A stretch of 64,000 nucleotides of DNA, from positions 124,001-188,000 of the forward strand of contig CAZINU010000001.1 in assembly GCA_964540725.1 (NCBI GenBank), given 5' to 3'. Shown piece by piece: positions 28,701 through 40,128 of this stretch; the stretch's first letter is position 1, and the number at the start of each line of letters is the position of its first letter. The stretch comes from JANJWP01 sp964540725 (GTDB lineage Bacteria > Patescibacteriota > Gracilibacteria > BD1-5 > UBA2023). The position numbers and the translations under genes are program-made. The notes below the pieces were generated by a model. The model saw only the letters and a program-made list of their open reading frames with translations. It was not told the origin of the DNA and did not search any database.

Positions 28701-31700
28701 GTCTTCAGAACGACGGTTTCCGACGAAGGCAAGCGCGACGTCCTTCCTGGCGAAAAAATGTCCGTTCCGTTCGAGTCGGAATACTACTTCGGCGGCAAGG
28801 TTCCGAACGCCGAATACCGGGTGCTCGCGCATTCGCAGAAATACTTCTTCAACCCGAAGGATTTCCTCGAATACCGGTTCGGAACCGACGCGTCGTCGTT
28901 CAATTGCCTGTACTGGGGCGCATGCTCGTATTCCGACACGCTCGAAGACGCGAAACTCGGGCGGACCGACGGAAACGGTCGGGGCATCGTCTCGTACGAA
29001 TTTCCGAAAACCGACGCCGGAACCGGAACGTGGGAAAATCCCGAGAAAATCTACACCTTCTCGGTCGAGGTGACCGACCCCGATACGGGAAAGACCGTCA
29101 CGCAGGCGTTTTCGAAGGTGGCCCACGCCACCGACGCCTACGTGGGCATCCGAACCCCGTACTGGACCTCGAAAGGGCAGCCGATTAAGGCCGAAGGCGT
29201 CGCCCTCTCCCACGACGGCGCTCCGGTTTCCGGCAAACGCGCGACGTTCGCGTTCGTCCGTACCGAATGGAAGGAGGTGAAGAAACAGGGCATCGACGGC
29301 GCGTTCTACGGCGAATACGAACGGTCGGAAACCGTGGAAAAAGAAATCGAGGCGACGTCCGATTCCGAAGGACGGCTTCGGGCGGAGTATCTTCCGGCTT
29401 CGGGAGGGGAATTCGAAATCCGGCTCACGTACGTTGGAAAGAACGGCGCCAAATGGGTATCGGCCGATTCCGCCTACGTCGCGACCGACGAGTACCTCTT
29501 GTGGAATTCCGGCAACGCCTCGGTAACCGAGCTGACGGCCGAAAAAACGGTCGTCAAACCGGGCGAGACGGCGGTCTTTACGTTGAAATCCCCGGTAAGG
29601 AGCGGAAGGCTCTTCGTAACCGTCGAAAAAGACGACGCGGTACTCTCGGTTTTCTCCCGCGACGTCACGTCGTACGGCGAACGCATCGAAATTCCGGTCG
29701 ACGCTTCGCATATTCCGAACGTCTACGTTCGCGCCTACGTCATCGGAAAAGAAGGGGATTCGCCCCTTCCGGTCTACAAGCGCGCGCTCTCGGCCCTCAA
29801 GGTCGTATCCGAAGAGAAACGGCTGTCGGTCGAAGTGAAAACCGACCGCTCCCGGTACGCGCCGGGCGACGCGCCGTCCGTGACGGTCTTCGTGAAAGAC
29901 GCGCTCGGGAATCCCGTAAAGGGCGCGAACGGAAGCCTCGCGGTCGTTGACGAATCCGTTCTCGCGCTCATGGGGAATCCGAAAAAGAACCCCTTCGCGT
30001 TCTTCTACGAAATGAAGCGCTACTTGGGCGTTCGCGTCGCGCATTCGCTCTCGTACTTGGTCGACCGGCTCGAAGTCAAACAGAACGCCCTCGCCGACGG
30101 GGCGAAGGGCGGGGCAGGCGAAGACCGCAAGGGCGGCGACGCCAAGAAGAAGCGCGGCGTCTTTAAAGATACGGCCTTCTGGCAGGCGGATTTCGTGACC
30201 GATGGCAGCGGAAAAGCGACGATCGACGTAGCGAAACTGCCCGACAACCTGACGACGTGGGTCTTCGAGACCGTCGTGTCCACGTCTCCCGATACCCGCG
30301 TCGGCTTCGGCGAAACGACCGCCGTCACGGCGCAGGAAGTCATGGTAAACGACAACCTTCCCCGGTTCTTCCGGGCGGACGATTCCGTCACGCTCGCGCC
30401 GGTCGTGTTCAACCGTACGGGGAAAGACCGCGAATTCGAAGTTTCGGTCGCCTCGGAATTCCTCGACGTTTCCGGAAAGAAGAAGGCGTTCGTGAAAAAC
30501 GGGGAATCGAAGGCCGTATCCTTCGAAGCGAAGGTTCGCCCGCTCCGCTCGCTCGCGAATGAGGCCGAGTACGCGAAGATTTCGGTCGAAGTCGTTTCCG
30601 AAGGGGTCTCCGACGCGATCGAAAAGACGTTGCCGGTCGTTCGCGGCGACACGCTCGAATCGGTCGCGACCATCGGTTCGACCGATGACGCTTCGTTCGA
30701 CGAAACGTTGAACCTGAGGGGTATCGACCGAAACCGGGCGACGCTCTCCGTCCGGTACGGCGGAAGCCTCTTCGCGAACGCGACCGACGGACTTTCGAAC
30801 CTGCTCCGGTACCCGTACGGCTGCGTCGAACAACGCACGTCCGCCGTCGTTCCGCACGTCGTTACGAAGCGGCTCTACGATTCCCTCGGCGTTCCGTACG
30901 ACTTGAACGCCGTGACCGTGGACGCGTATTCCGACGCGCGGGAAGGCGTAAAAAAGAAGACCGTCCGCGAAGTTCTCTCCGACTACGTTTCGACCCTGGG
31001 CGCCTACCGGCATTCGGGAGGGGGGCTCGCGTATTGGCCGGCTTCGGAATCCGCCGATTTTCGAATGACCGCGTACGTCCTTCCGGTGCTCGCGGAAATC
31101 CGTTCCCTTGGAATTGCCGTCGACCCCGCCGTATTTGCCGACGCGAGCGCGTACCTGAAGCGGGAGTTCTACGAGAACCGCCGACCGTACTGCGTGCCTT
31201 CGGTTGGAAACGATTGCAAATATTCCGAGCGGGAACGGCTTGCCGCCATCGTCGCCGTTTTGGCTGCCAAGGGCGACGATTACGAGGCGTATAAGATGTA
31301 CAAGCTGGTAACCGTCGCGAAACCCTCCGCATCCGACCAAGTGGCCGAACTTTCCGCCATTGCGGGGCTCTCGAATATCCCGTCCCTTTCCGACGCCGAA
31401 AAAACCTCGCTCTGGAAGCGTTCGAAAGAACTCGTCGATATCCTTTTGAAAACCTCGCTCGTCTACGAATCCCGGGGCGCTTTCTTGGACGCCGGAACCG
31501 AAGCGTCGCGCACCGAGACGACGGCCCGGTTCGTGGAGGCGCTCTCCGAGCTCCGGATGGACGGCGCGGAGACTTCGCAGATTCTCGATAACCTGACGCG
31601 GTTCCTCTCCCGCATGAAACAATCGGACGGCAGCTACGGATCGACCTTGGAAACGTCCGCGGTCGTTCGGGCTTTCGCCGCCCGAGCTTCCGCGAGCGCC

Positions 31701-32438
31701 GCCTCCGGAACGAATTTCGTCGCGAAAGGATCGGTAAACGGCGAGAAGGTTTTTGAAACCGCTATCGGAAAACCCGACGTCGTCAAAACGTTCGAAGCCC
31801 GCCTGGACCTCGCGAAACTCCCCGACGATTCGGTCGTGAATTTCTCAAAATCCGGAAGCGGTCGGCTCTACTACGACCTTTCGCTCACGTACGGCGTCGC
31901 ATCCGACCGCATCGGGGCGCGTGACGAAGGATTCCTCGTCCGCGTCGCCTACTACGACCTGAACGAATACCGCCGCGTCGAGGCGCTCAAGAAGGCCGAA
32001 TGGGAAAAATATCTCGCCGGTTCCGGCAGCTACTCGTCGCTCCGGTATCCGAAGGAGGTTTCCGAATACGTCGAACCCCTGAAAACCTTCTCGGTCGGCA
32101 AGCTCGTGCTCGCGAAGTACCGCGTCATTACGGCCGAAGGCCGCGACCGCGTCGCGTTCGAATCGTTCGTCCCCTCCGGAACCGAACTCGTGAATTCGAG
32201 ACTCTCGACCGAATCGAAGGACGCCTCCGCCGATTCGTTCTTCGATCGGGAAGAACTCCTCGACGACCGGTATTTCGGATATTCGGAATACCTGTCCGCC
32301 GGAGACTACGAAGGGTCGTACGTGCTGCGCCCGACCCACGCCGGAAATTTCTCGGTCGCCCCGGCCCGCGCCTTCGAATTCTACGCGCCCGAAGTATTCG
32401 GCCGTTCGGACGGAAAGCGGGTGGAGGTGAGGAGGTAG
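25755..32438 (+). CDS. Alpha-2-macroglobulin-like protein with thioester motif
   Basis: 2227 residues with TGA at 26886 read as Gly (residue 378); stop as TGA would split off the first 377 residues. A cytoplasmic tail of about 75 residues, one membrane helix (AFVVTAAVAALAFGFFHF) and no lipobox suggest an N-in membrane anchor. Bacterial Ig/MG-like domains follow, including the MG region YVYSDRPIYRAGDHVSVKG. The thioester motif is GCVEQ (Cys1690), in YPYGCVEQRTSAV, followed by the helical thioester domain and a C-terminal receptor-like beta domain. Bacterial A2M proteins trap attacking proteases, often beside PBP1C; pbpC is 3 kb upstream here on the other strand. Stop is TAG. Confidence 0.93.
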
Positions 32439-32475
32439 GCTTGCTTTCCAAGCGTTTTTCCATACCGTGCGTCCC

Positions 32476-33051
32476 ATGGAAAAACCTACCGTCTTCATTC
32501 TTTCCGGCCCCTCGGGCGTCGGGAAAACCACCGTCTGGGAAGCCATTTTCGACCGGCATTCCGACCACATCGAAAAAATCGTCACGACGACGACCCGTCC
32601 GGCCCGCCCCGGCGAGGAGCACGGCGTGCACTACTATTTCCTTTCGAAGCCCGAATTCGAGGCCGGTATCGCCGAAGGGGGCATGATCGAATTCGCCCTC
32701 GTGCACGGAAACTACTACGGTTCGACCGTCCGTGAGCTCGAACGCATCGTTTCGCACGGACGGAGTCCGCTCTACATCGTCGATCCGCAGGGAATGGCGC
32801 ACTTAAAGCCCGAGCTCATCCGACGCGGGTATTCGGTATCGACCGTCTTCCTCCTTCCGCCGTCCATCGACGAACTGAAAGGACGGCTTCGGGGAAGGGG
32901 GACCGAAGACGAAAACGCCCTGAATATCCGTCTCGCCAACGCGCTCGTCGAAATGGAGGAAAAAGATTTCTACGACTTCCAAATCGTGAACGATTCGCTC
33001 GAATCGGCCGTTGAGAAAGTAGCGGAGGCGATGTTCGCTACGAAAGCGTAA
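32476..33051 (+). CDS. gmk: Guanylate kinase
   Basis: 191 residues. P-loop SGPSGVGKTT, the GMP-binding TTTTRPARPGEEHGVHYYF and the lid region GRLRGRGTEDENALNIRL are typical. It phosphorylates GMP to GDP. The GTG at 32467 is an alternative start, but the ATG at 32476 is closest to the family start. It lies 37 nt after the macroglobulin gene, with a possible TTGCTT/CATACC promoter between. Stop is TAA. Confidence 0.96.
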   Translation: MEKPTVFILSGPSGVGKTTVWEAIFDRHSDHIEKIVTTTTRPARPGEEHGVHYYFLSKPEFEAGIAEGGMIEFALVHGNYYGSTVRELERIVSHGRSPLYIVDPQGMAHLKPELIRRGYSVSTVFLLPPSIDELKGRLRGRGTEDENALNIRLANALVEMEEKDFYDFQIVNDSLESAVEKVAEAMFATKA

Positions 33052-33087
33052 CCCGGGAAGACGCCGATCGTCGGAATTTCTCGGAAT

Positions 33088-33126
33088 CAAAAAAAGGCCG
33101 CCCCTTGTGAGGAGGCGGCCTTTTCG
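33088..33126. terminator. Bidirectional terminator between gmk and pyk
   Basis: AAAAGGCCGCC (33092-33102) pairs with GGCGGCCTTTT (33114-33124). A runs on one side and T runs on the other serve both convergent genes. Confidence 0.85.
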
Positions 33127-33130
33127 GTGA

Positions 33131-34564
33131 CTAGAACAACGCCCCGATGTCCAAAATTTCGAGCGCCGGAACTTCCTTGTCCCCGCGCATGACGTCGGTG
33201 ATTGCGACGATGCGCCCGGTCTTCGAGACCTTCCCCTTCGAAACGAGGAGTTCCAGGCCTTTTTCGAGATTTTTCTGATGGTCGTTCCCGAATTCCGGAA
33301 TGACCATGCCCACGATGCCGTAGAGGGCGTTCATGTACCGGAGGGTTTTTTCGGAGCCGGTGAACGCGTAGACCGGAACGTTCGGCCGGTAGGCGGCAGT
33401 CAGGCGGGCGAGGCGGCCGGACTTCGTGAAGACGAGGATCGCTTCGGCCTTCAAATCTTCGGCCGCGTAGATGGCGTTCTTAATGAGCGCCTTCTTTTCG
33501 AGGTCGCGCTTCGTCAATCCGGCATTCGAGTATTCCTTGTGCTCGGAAACGAAGTAGCTTTCGGCCGATTCGATGACGCTCCGCATCATCCGGACGGATT
33601 CGAGGGGGTATTTCCCGATGGTCGTTTCGCCCGAGAGCATGGTGGCGTCCGCGCGTTGGGCGACCGCGTTGAAGATGTCGGAAACTTCGGCCCGGGTGGG
33701 GAAGGGGTTTTCGATCATCGTTTCGAGGAGGTGGGTGGCGACGATGACGAATTTCCCCGCTGCCCGGCATTTGGCCACGATTTCTTTCTGGTAGTAGGGC
33801 ATCGTTTCGATGGGAATCTCGATGCCGAGGTCTCCGCGGGCGACCATGACGCCGTCCGAAGCCTCGATGATGGCGTCGAGATTTTCAATGCCCTCCCGAT
33901 TTTCGATTTTCGCGATGATCTTCACGTGCTCGGCGGCGTTTTCCCGAAGGAGCGCCCGAAGTTCCTCGACGTTCTCGCGGGTCCGCACGAAGCTCATGGC
34001 CACGAAGTCCATGCCCTCGGAAATGCCGAAGAGGATGTCTTCGCGGTCTTTGCCGGTAACGCCCGGAAGCCGGATTTTCGTATCGGGCAGGTTCACGTGG
34101 CGGCGCGACCCGATGAGCGCGTCGTTTTCGGCTCGTACGAGCAGGAAGTCGGGGCCGTTTTCGATGACCGTCGCGTCGAGAAGCCCGGAGTCGATGCGGA
34201 TGGTTTGTCCCGGCTTCAGGTCTTCGACCAGGTGGGGGTAATCGCAGAAGAGCCCCGTTCCGTCGGCTGCCGCCTTTTCCCAGTCGACGTACATGCGGAA
34301 TTCCTGTCCTCGGACGTACCGACGCTTCTCGGAAAGGTCTCCGGTTCGCAGTTCCGGCCCCTTCGTATCGAGAAGGGTGGAGAGGTTCGTCCGCCCCGAC
34401 GCGTTCAATTCGCGAACCCGCGCGACGATTTTCGACACGTTGCCGTATTCGGCATGCGAGAAATTGAAACGGAGGACGTTCACTCCGCCGTCGTAGAGGG
34501 CGGCGAGATTCTCGGAGGATTCCGTCACGGGGCCGACGGTGGCGATGATTTTGGTTTTTTTCAT
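33131..34564 (-). CDS. pyk: Pyruvate kinase
   Basis: 477 residues. Full set of family motifs: KKTKIIATVGPVTESSE, RFNFSHAEYG, LLDTKGPELRTG, MDFVAMSFVRT, KIIAKIENREGIENLD, DGVMVARGDLGIEIP and DATMLSGETTIGKYP. It makes pyruvate and ATP from PEP, an important ATP source in a fermentative CPR cell. The frame is open to 34666, but ATG 34564 starts the family and follows TTGCCA-16-TACATT by a short leader. Stop is TAG. Confidence 0.97.
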   Translation of the reverse strand: MKKTKIIATVGPVTESSENLAALYDGGVNVLRFNFSHAEYGNVSKIVARVRELNASGRTNLSTLLDTKGPELRTGDLSEKRRYVRGQEFRMYVDWEKAAADGTGLFCDYPHLVEDLKPGQTIRIDSGLLDATVIENGPDFLLVRAENDALIGSRRHVNLPDTKIRLPGVTGKDREDILFGISEGMDFVAMSFVRTRENVEELRALLRENAAEHVKIIAKIENREGIENLDAIIEASDGVMVARGDLGIEIPIETMPYYQKEIVAKCRAAGKFVIVATHLLETMIENPFPTRAEVSDIFNAVAQRADATMLSGETTIGKYPLESVRMMRSVIESAESYFVSEHKEYSNAGLTKRDLEKKALIKNAIYAAEDLKAEAILVFTKSGRLARLTAAYRPNVPVYAFTGSEKTLRYMNALYGIVGMVIPEFGNDHQKNLEKGLELLVSKGKVSKTGRIVAITDVMRGDKEVPALEILDIGALF

Positions 34565-34709
34565 GGGAACGGATAAGAAACCGGAAGGCGGCAATGTAGT
34601 CGGAAACGGGCGTTTGGCAAGAGGGCTTCGGAGAATGCGGTTTTCCCGTATGCGGAAAATTGCCAAAACTTAGAATGAAGCTTCCGTACGCACTGGTTCA
34701 AAGAAATGA

Positions 34710-34737
34710 TTGCAAAATATTTTTTCATACGTATAAA
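34710..34737 (+). promoter_or_regulatory. Promoter of the unknown gene at 34772
   Basis: TTGCAA (34710-34715), 16-bp spacer, TATAAA (34732-34737). Confidence 0.7.
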
Positions 34738-34771
34738 ATATTTATCCGCCCATCCTTCTTTCAAGCGACCC

Positions 34772-35632
34772 ATGCATTCCCACAACGGTTCCAACGTTCT
34801 CGCCTTCGTTCCCAAGGGGCGTTCAGCCGCTTCCGGACAACCCGTTCCCGTCGTGCGGCCGGACGCCGCCGATACCGCCGTTCGGATATTGGATCTCCCC
34901 GCAAGGAAGGCCGTTCCGGTATTCGTCGACCGGATTCCCCCTTACGACTTTCAGGCATTCAACTTCTTCCGGACGCTCGATCCCGCGTATCCGGTGACGG
35001 TCCACGTCCCGGCAGGGGACGACGTGCGGACGTCCGTCATCTCCGTTACCGAGCCGTCCGGACAAACGTTCTTCGTTCCGTTTTCGGATTTCGTCCGCTA
35101 CGCGCATTCCGACGGGGAAGTGAACGGAGGGTCGGAGGCCGAGTGTTTTCTGTTGGACGCCCTAGAAGCCTTCCATGTCGATTTTACCGAATGCGACGAG
35201 CTCCGCATGCCTTCGAAAACCGTCGTAAGTCCGGAGAATCTCCGCGAGTTCTTTCCGGAGAGCATTCCGCTCATGGGGCCGTACGGGGATATCGACCAGG
35301 CGTACCTTTTTTCCCAAAAACCGGAAAATTGCATGGAAATGGCCTTTTCGCCGGAAGAATTCGTCCATCCGGAGAGGGTCGCCCTTTTACACGCGCTTGC
35401 GTGCATCGAGGCGGATTTTACGTACAACGGGTACGAAATTCCTTTGGAAGACTATCTCGTGCTTTCCCGATCCGCGTCCGGAGACTCGGTGGCCGTCCCT
35501 TTCGGGTTGGTGCGCCCCGCGATTTCCCAGGCCGTCGGTCGCTCCTATCGGGAATATGCCGGAATAGCGGACGAATCGGAACGGATCTCGCGGTTTTACG
35601 AAGAATGCGTCGTACCGGAATTGCCGGAATAA
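34772..35632 (+). CDS. Unknown soluble protein
   Basis: 286 residues, not recognised. It has beta-rich N-terminal segments (AVRILDLPARKAVPVFVDRI; VTVHVPAGDDVRTSVISV) and an acidic helical C-terminal half (LLDALEAFHVDFTECDEL; LHALACIEADFTYNGYEIPL). No signal peptide or membrane helix. The in-frame ATG at 34706 lies upstream of the promoter, so 34772 is preferred. The gene is alone between pyk (divergent) and the ABC-F gene. Stop is TAA. Confidence 0.7.
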   Translation: MHSHNGSNVLAFVPKGRSAASGQPVPVVRPDAADTAVRILDLPARKAVPVFVDRIPPYDFQAFNFFRTLDPAYPVTVHVPAGDDVRTSVISVTEPSGQTFFVPFSDFVRYAHSDGEVNGGSEAECFLLDALEAFHVDFTECDELRMPSKTVVSPENLREFFPESIPLMGPYGDIDQAYLFSQKPENCMEMAFSPEEFVHPERVALLHALACIEADFTYNGYEIPLEDYLVLSRSASGDSVAVPFGLVRPAISQAVGRSYREYAGIADESERISRFYEECVVPELPE

Positions 35633-35737
35633 TCCCTTCCATTTTTCGAAAAAATCCGTATCTTTCTGGCAATTTCCGCGCCGCGTGGCTCAAAAAGCCG
35701 CCGCGGCGCCCTTTATTCGCCCTAACGTCCGAATTTC

Positions 35738-37186
35738 ATGGCTTCCAACGAAACCGTCGTCCGCTTCAATAACGTCTCGTTCAAATTCGATACGGGAAAA
35801 ATCATTCTCGACGAAGTCGATTTCTCTATCCGGAAAGGCTCCAAAATTACCGTCATGGGGCAAAACGGGGCGGGGAAGAGCACGATTTTCAAGATGATTA
35901 CCGGCGCCATCAAGAACAAATACGGAACCATCAACGTCGACAAGGACCTCTCCATCGCCACGGCCTTCCAGTCGATGCTGCCGGAAGACAAGGCGCTCGA
36001 TATCCGCGCGTACTTCCGAAAATATTCGAAGGACGACGCGTACAACATCGACGTCAAGATTCAGAACGTACTCGAAACGGTGAATCTGAAAGCTCCGCTC
36101 GACCGCCTCGTCGGATCGTTTTCCGGCGGACAGCAGGCGCGCCTTCTTCTTGCCGCGGCGCTCATCCAAAACCCGGACATCCTCCTTTTGGACGAGCCGA
36201 CCAACAACCTCGATACCGCCGGCATCGAGCACTTGACCGATTTTCTCATCGCGTACCCGAAAACGGTCGTCGTCATCTCCCACGACGCCGACTTTTTGAA
36301 CGCGTTTACCGACGGGGTTCTGTATTTGGACGTGAATACCCACAAGGTCGAACAGTACGTCGGAAACTACCACGACGTGGTCGAACAGATTTCCGCCCGC
36401 ATCGAAAAGGAAAACCGCAAGAACGCCCTTATGGCGAAGGAAGCCCAAGCCAATAAGGAACAAGCCGAAGTCTTCGCCCACAAGGGTGGAAAACTCCGAC
36501 TCGTCGCGAAAAAAATGCGTGACAAGGCCGAGGAGCTCGAAGAAAACATGGTCGACGTCCGCCGGGAGGACAAGACGATCCGTTCGTTCGATATCCCCGC
36601 GCAGGAAGGTATTGGCGGGTGCATATTGCAGCTCGATTCGGTGACGGTGATGCGCGACCACGAGCCCGTCGAGACCCCCGTCGACGTCAAACTCTACCGC
36701 GGTCGGCATTTGCTTCTCTCCTGACCGAACGGCATTGGAAAAACGACGTTGCTCGAAAAGCTCGCTTCTGGCCATGCCAAGGGCGAGCACGTGGAGGACG
36801 GCGTAAAAATCGGGTACTACCGGCAGGATTTTACGAACCTCGACTGGAACGAAACGGCGCTCGAATGCCTCTCGAAGGCCGACCCGAACATGCGCGAGCA
36901 GGATCTCCGCTCGATGGCGGCCGGCTTCCTCATTACCGGCGAAGTCATGAAGACGAAAATCGGCCACCTCTCCGACGGGCAGAAGGCCCTCGTTTCGTTC
37001 GCCCGCCTCGTCCTCGAAAAGCCGGGACTTCTCATTTTGGACGAACCGACCAACCACGTGAATTTCCGCCACATTCCGGTTATCGCCGAGGCGCTCGACC
37101 GCTACGAAGGGACCATGATCCTCGTTTCGCACGTACAGGAATTCGTGTGGCAGATTCGCATCGACGACTATTTGGAACTCGAATAA
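35738..37186 (+). CDS. ABC-F ATPase (translation factor/antibiotic resistance type)
   Basis: 482 residues with TGA at 36722 read as Gly (residue 329). Two ATPase domains: Walker A GQNGAGKST, signature SFSGGQQAR, Walker B ILLLDEPTNNLD; then GPNGIGKTT, HLSDGQKAL and LLILDEPTNHV. The first Gly of the second Walker A is the TGA codon. A charged linker of about 75 residues (ENRKNALMAKEAQANKEQ) sits between the domains. No membrane part, so it is an ABC-F protein acting on the ribosome. The closest subfamily cannot be named. Stop is TAA. Confidence 0.93.
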
Positions 37187-37208
37187 GGGTTCCGAACGCT
37201 TTCCGGGC

Positions 37209-37478
37209 ATGCCCTTTTTCGCCTACGTCCTCAAGTGTTCCGACGGAACCCTCTACTGCGGTTCCACGCCGGATTTGGAGCGCCGTCTTCATGAACACAA
37301 CCACCTGAAAACGGGCGCGAAGTACACCCGGGGGCGCCGTCCCGTAGAACTCGCGCATTCCGAATCGTTCGAAACCCTTTCGGAGGCGAGGAAGCGGGAA
37401 AACGAAATCAAGAAAATGGACCGGGCCGCGAAAACGCGGCTTATTTCCGCCGCCAAACCGCCGGAAACGAGTTCGTAA
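37209..37478 (+). CDS. GIY-YIG domain protein (YhbQ/UvrC-like)
   Basis: 89 residues. FAYVLKCSDGTLYCGSTPDL, then ERRLHEHN, is a GIY-YIG endonuclease-like core with the Arg and the Tyr/Gly residues, followed by KYTRGRRPVELAHSESF and EARKRENEIKKM. Small stand-alone GIY-YIG proteins are probable DNA-repair nucleases. It starts 22 nt after the ABC-F gene. Its 3' end overlaps by 38 nt the convergent methyltransferase if that ends at 37441. Stop is TAA. Confidence 0.9.
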   Translation: MPFFAYVLKCSDGTLYCGSTPDLERRLHEHNHLKTGAKYTRGRRPVELAHSESFETLSEARKRENEIKKMDRAAKTRLISAAKPPETSS

Positions 37479-39138
37479 TCCGGCTTCCGCGCACGCGTTC
37501 CAATCAGAGGAAGCGGTTTTCGAACACGACTTGGACGAGGTTCGCCCCCGAAAAAGACGGACCGGCGTTTTCGGACGGCGGCATTCCGTTCTCGGCTGGT
37601 CCTCGCCCCTCCGGGGCTGCGGAGGCCTTCGCCCGGAATCCGCCATCCGAAAACGCTTCCCCCATCGAAAGCTCGAACCCCGAAAGGTAGCGGTGGAGTT
37701 GGGCTTCGTCCGAAAGTTCGAAGGCCGGCACGTTTTCGAGCCGCCGGTTCTTTCCCAAGATCCAATTCGGCTCGAAGGTTCCGTGGTCCATGCGGCCGAT
37801 CCGTTCGCCCAGACGGAGGAAGTAGAGCTTCGAAACGAGTTCGTCCAACCCCGGAACGTTCCGAACGGCGAGCACGTCGTTGCCGTACCGGAAAAACCGG
37901 TGGGCGTCGAAATCGGGGGTTCAAAGCGATCGGACGGCTTCGCGGATGCGGTCGCCTTCGCGCGGCGACCATTCGGAGAGTCCGGCGTTCGCCGCGGTCC
38001 GGAACGGTTTCGAGGGTTCCGGGCTCGGCGCGGTCTTTCGAATTTTCGCGACGAAGAATCCCCCCGCTTCTTCGACGTGGGGCCAGAACCGCTTTTGGAA
38101 CGTGATTTCGAAAACGCCCGGAAGTTCTTTCGCCGCCCCTTCGAGCACCCCCTCGTTTTCGAACCGGTTCAACGTGCAGGTCGAATAGAGAAGCTCCCCG
38201 CCGGTTTTCAGGGCCGAAATGCCCGCGACGAGGAGTTTTTGTTGGAGTCGGGCGATGGTTTTGACGTTCTTCAGATTCCAATGCTTGAGCGATTCTTCCG
38301 CCTTGAATCCGATACCCTCGCCCGAACAGGGGGCGTCGAGCAGGATTCGATCGAAGGTTTCCGGAAGCGTCCCGAAGAGCGCCGCGTTCATGTTCGTTAC
38401 GCCCGTTCGGTCGAACGTTCCCATCCGTTCGACGTTTTCGATGAGCGACGAAATCCGTTCTTTCGCGAATTCGTTCGCGACGACGAACGCGTTCGGAAAG
38501 TGTTCGGAAAGTTGGGTAGTTTTGCCGCCCGGGCTCGCCGCCATATCCAGTATAAGGAACTCCGCAAAACGCGGACTTCGCGCTCAAATCTCCGCGCCTC
38601 ATTCGACATACCCATACGGTACGTCTCATTCCGGTACTCGATTTTCGGGCGAATTCCATCGTTTTTCGGAGTCCTTGCCACTGTCGAAATCATCTTCGTC
38701 CGACCATGGAGCGGGAACGTCTCGAAAACCGTCTCCCATTAAAAGGTTTTCGAGACGTTCCCCGGAACGGTCGGACGAAACGTCCTTCCAAATCCGGTAT
38801 TTTCCACTTCCGCCCTCCGCCAATTTCCAAACGCTCATCGACGCCGAAAGTTCCTGCACGTAGAAATCGCCCAAGAGGTGTTCGGGCGTGCTTCAAAGCG
38901 CGACGGACGTGTCGGCTCGGTCGATTCTGAACGCGGTCGCGTTTTCGGTGGGCGAGAACGTCCATCCGGCCCTCGTTTTCTCCGCGACGAATTCGGCCGG
39001 ATTGGCTCGGGAAGGGTTGATTCGGAGAGTCTTTTTGAGCGGACGGAGGAGTTGTGCGCGGAACGCTTCGAATTCCGCGGGATTCCCGGAAAAGAATTCG
39101 GATCGGAAATACTCGAGGAACGCGTTCGAAATGGCCAT
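37441..39138 (-). CDS. RsmF/NOL1-type rRNA cytosine-C5 methyltransferase with six TGA codons
   Basis: 565 residues if TGA at 38893, 38626, 38599, 38584, 37921 and 37504 are all Gly; stop is TAA at 37441. N-terminal PUA-like part (LKKTLRINPSRANPAEFV), LLGDFYVQELSASM, SAM site LILDMAASPGGKTTQL, ILLDAPCSGEGIGF (first Cys) and LLYSTCTLNRFENEG (catalytic TC). The C-terminal domain (FLRLGERIGRMDHGTFEPNW) is of the RsmF type. Between YVQELSASM and LILDMAA, where the family is nearly continuous, there is an extra stretch of about 90 residues rich in Asp/Glu/Ser with three TGA codons. The last TGA (37504) could instead be a stop. Confidence 0.87.
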
Positions 39139-39197
39139 GGCGGATTTTGAAAAAAGCGAGGCGCCACTATACTCGGTCCGTCAGTAACTTCAACTCC

Positions 39198-40106
39198 ATG
39201 CAGGAATTCTTCCACGAACTCTCGACGTCCTTCCTCGCGCTCGGCACGGCGGCGGGCATGCTCGCTCTTGCGAACATCATCTTCATCGACATCGTCATGT
39301 CCGGCGACAATGCCATTCTTATCGGTATGGCGACCAGAAAATTACAGGGTCGCGACCGGAAACGGGCAATCGCGCTCGGTATCTTCCTCGCCACCGCGCT
39401 CCGCGTCGTCTTCGCGCTCATGGCGACGCTCCTCCTTTCGATCGTCGGACTGAAACTCGCCGGAGGAATCCTGTTGCTCTACGTCGTTTGGAAGTTCTAC
39501 AAGGAGCTTCGGTGAGAGCATCACGAACATGCTTCGGGTGATGCCGTAACGTTTGGTGCCGCCGTTTGGACCATCGTCATGGCCGACGTCTCCATGAGCC
39601 TCGACAACGTTCTCGCGGTCGCGGGCGCGGCCCACGGAAACCTCGCCGCTCTCGCCATCGGCCTCATCGTGTCGATCATCCTCATGGCGTTCGCGTCCAA
39701 CGCTATTGCCAAGATGCTCGATACGTACCCGCAAATTCAGTGGCTCGGCCTCGCGGTCATTCTCTTCGTGGCCATGGAAATGGTACTGGCCGGTTCCGCG
39801 GAGGTGGAAAACAAGGTCTTCCACGTCAATCTCGTCCCCTTCGTCGCCTTCGTCATCGGCGCGATTTTCCTGGTATTGCAGCAGAAATACGTCAAACCGC
39901 TCGCGCGCGAAAAGATGCGTGCGTGGATATCCGACCGGTTCGCGTCGATTCTCGTCGTCAATATCGTCGCCTTCCTCCTGTTCGTCCATTTCGGAGACCT
40001 GATTGCCGGATTCTTCGCTTCGCATCCGGCCATGCTGTGGTCGGCTTCCCTCGCGCTCTTCCTCGCGCTTTTGGAGGTCGTTTCGGTGTTGAAAAGTCGC
40101 GGATAG
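39198..40106 (+). CDS. TerC-family membrane protein
   Basis: 302 residues with TGA at 39513 read as Gly (residue 106). Seven or so membrane helices and the two family repeats FIDIVMSGDNAILIGMA and VMADVSMSLDNVLAVAGAA, with the conserved SGDN/SLDN motifs. TerC/Alx proteins are metal exporters linked to Mn metallation of secreted proteins. The TGA lies in the cytoplasmic loop KELRGEHHEHASGD. A TATACT box lies upstream of the ATG. Stop is TAG. Confidence 0.93.
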
Positions 40107-40128
40107 GGGCAATCGGACTGAAATTCCG

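Noticed and set aside
26454..31622. A 1722-codon open frame antisense to the macroglobulin gene
   Set aside because: It has no protein-like features and comes from the strong codon bias of the sense gene (few antisense stops). The sense strand has thioester and macroglobulin motifs.
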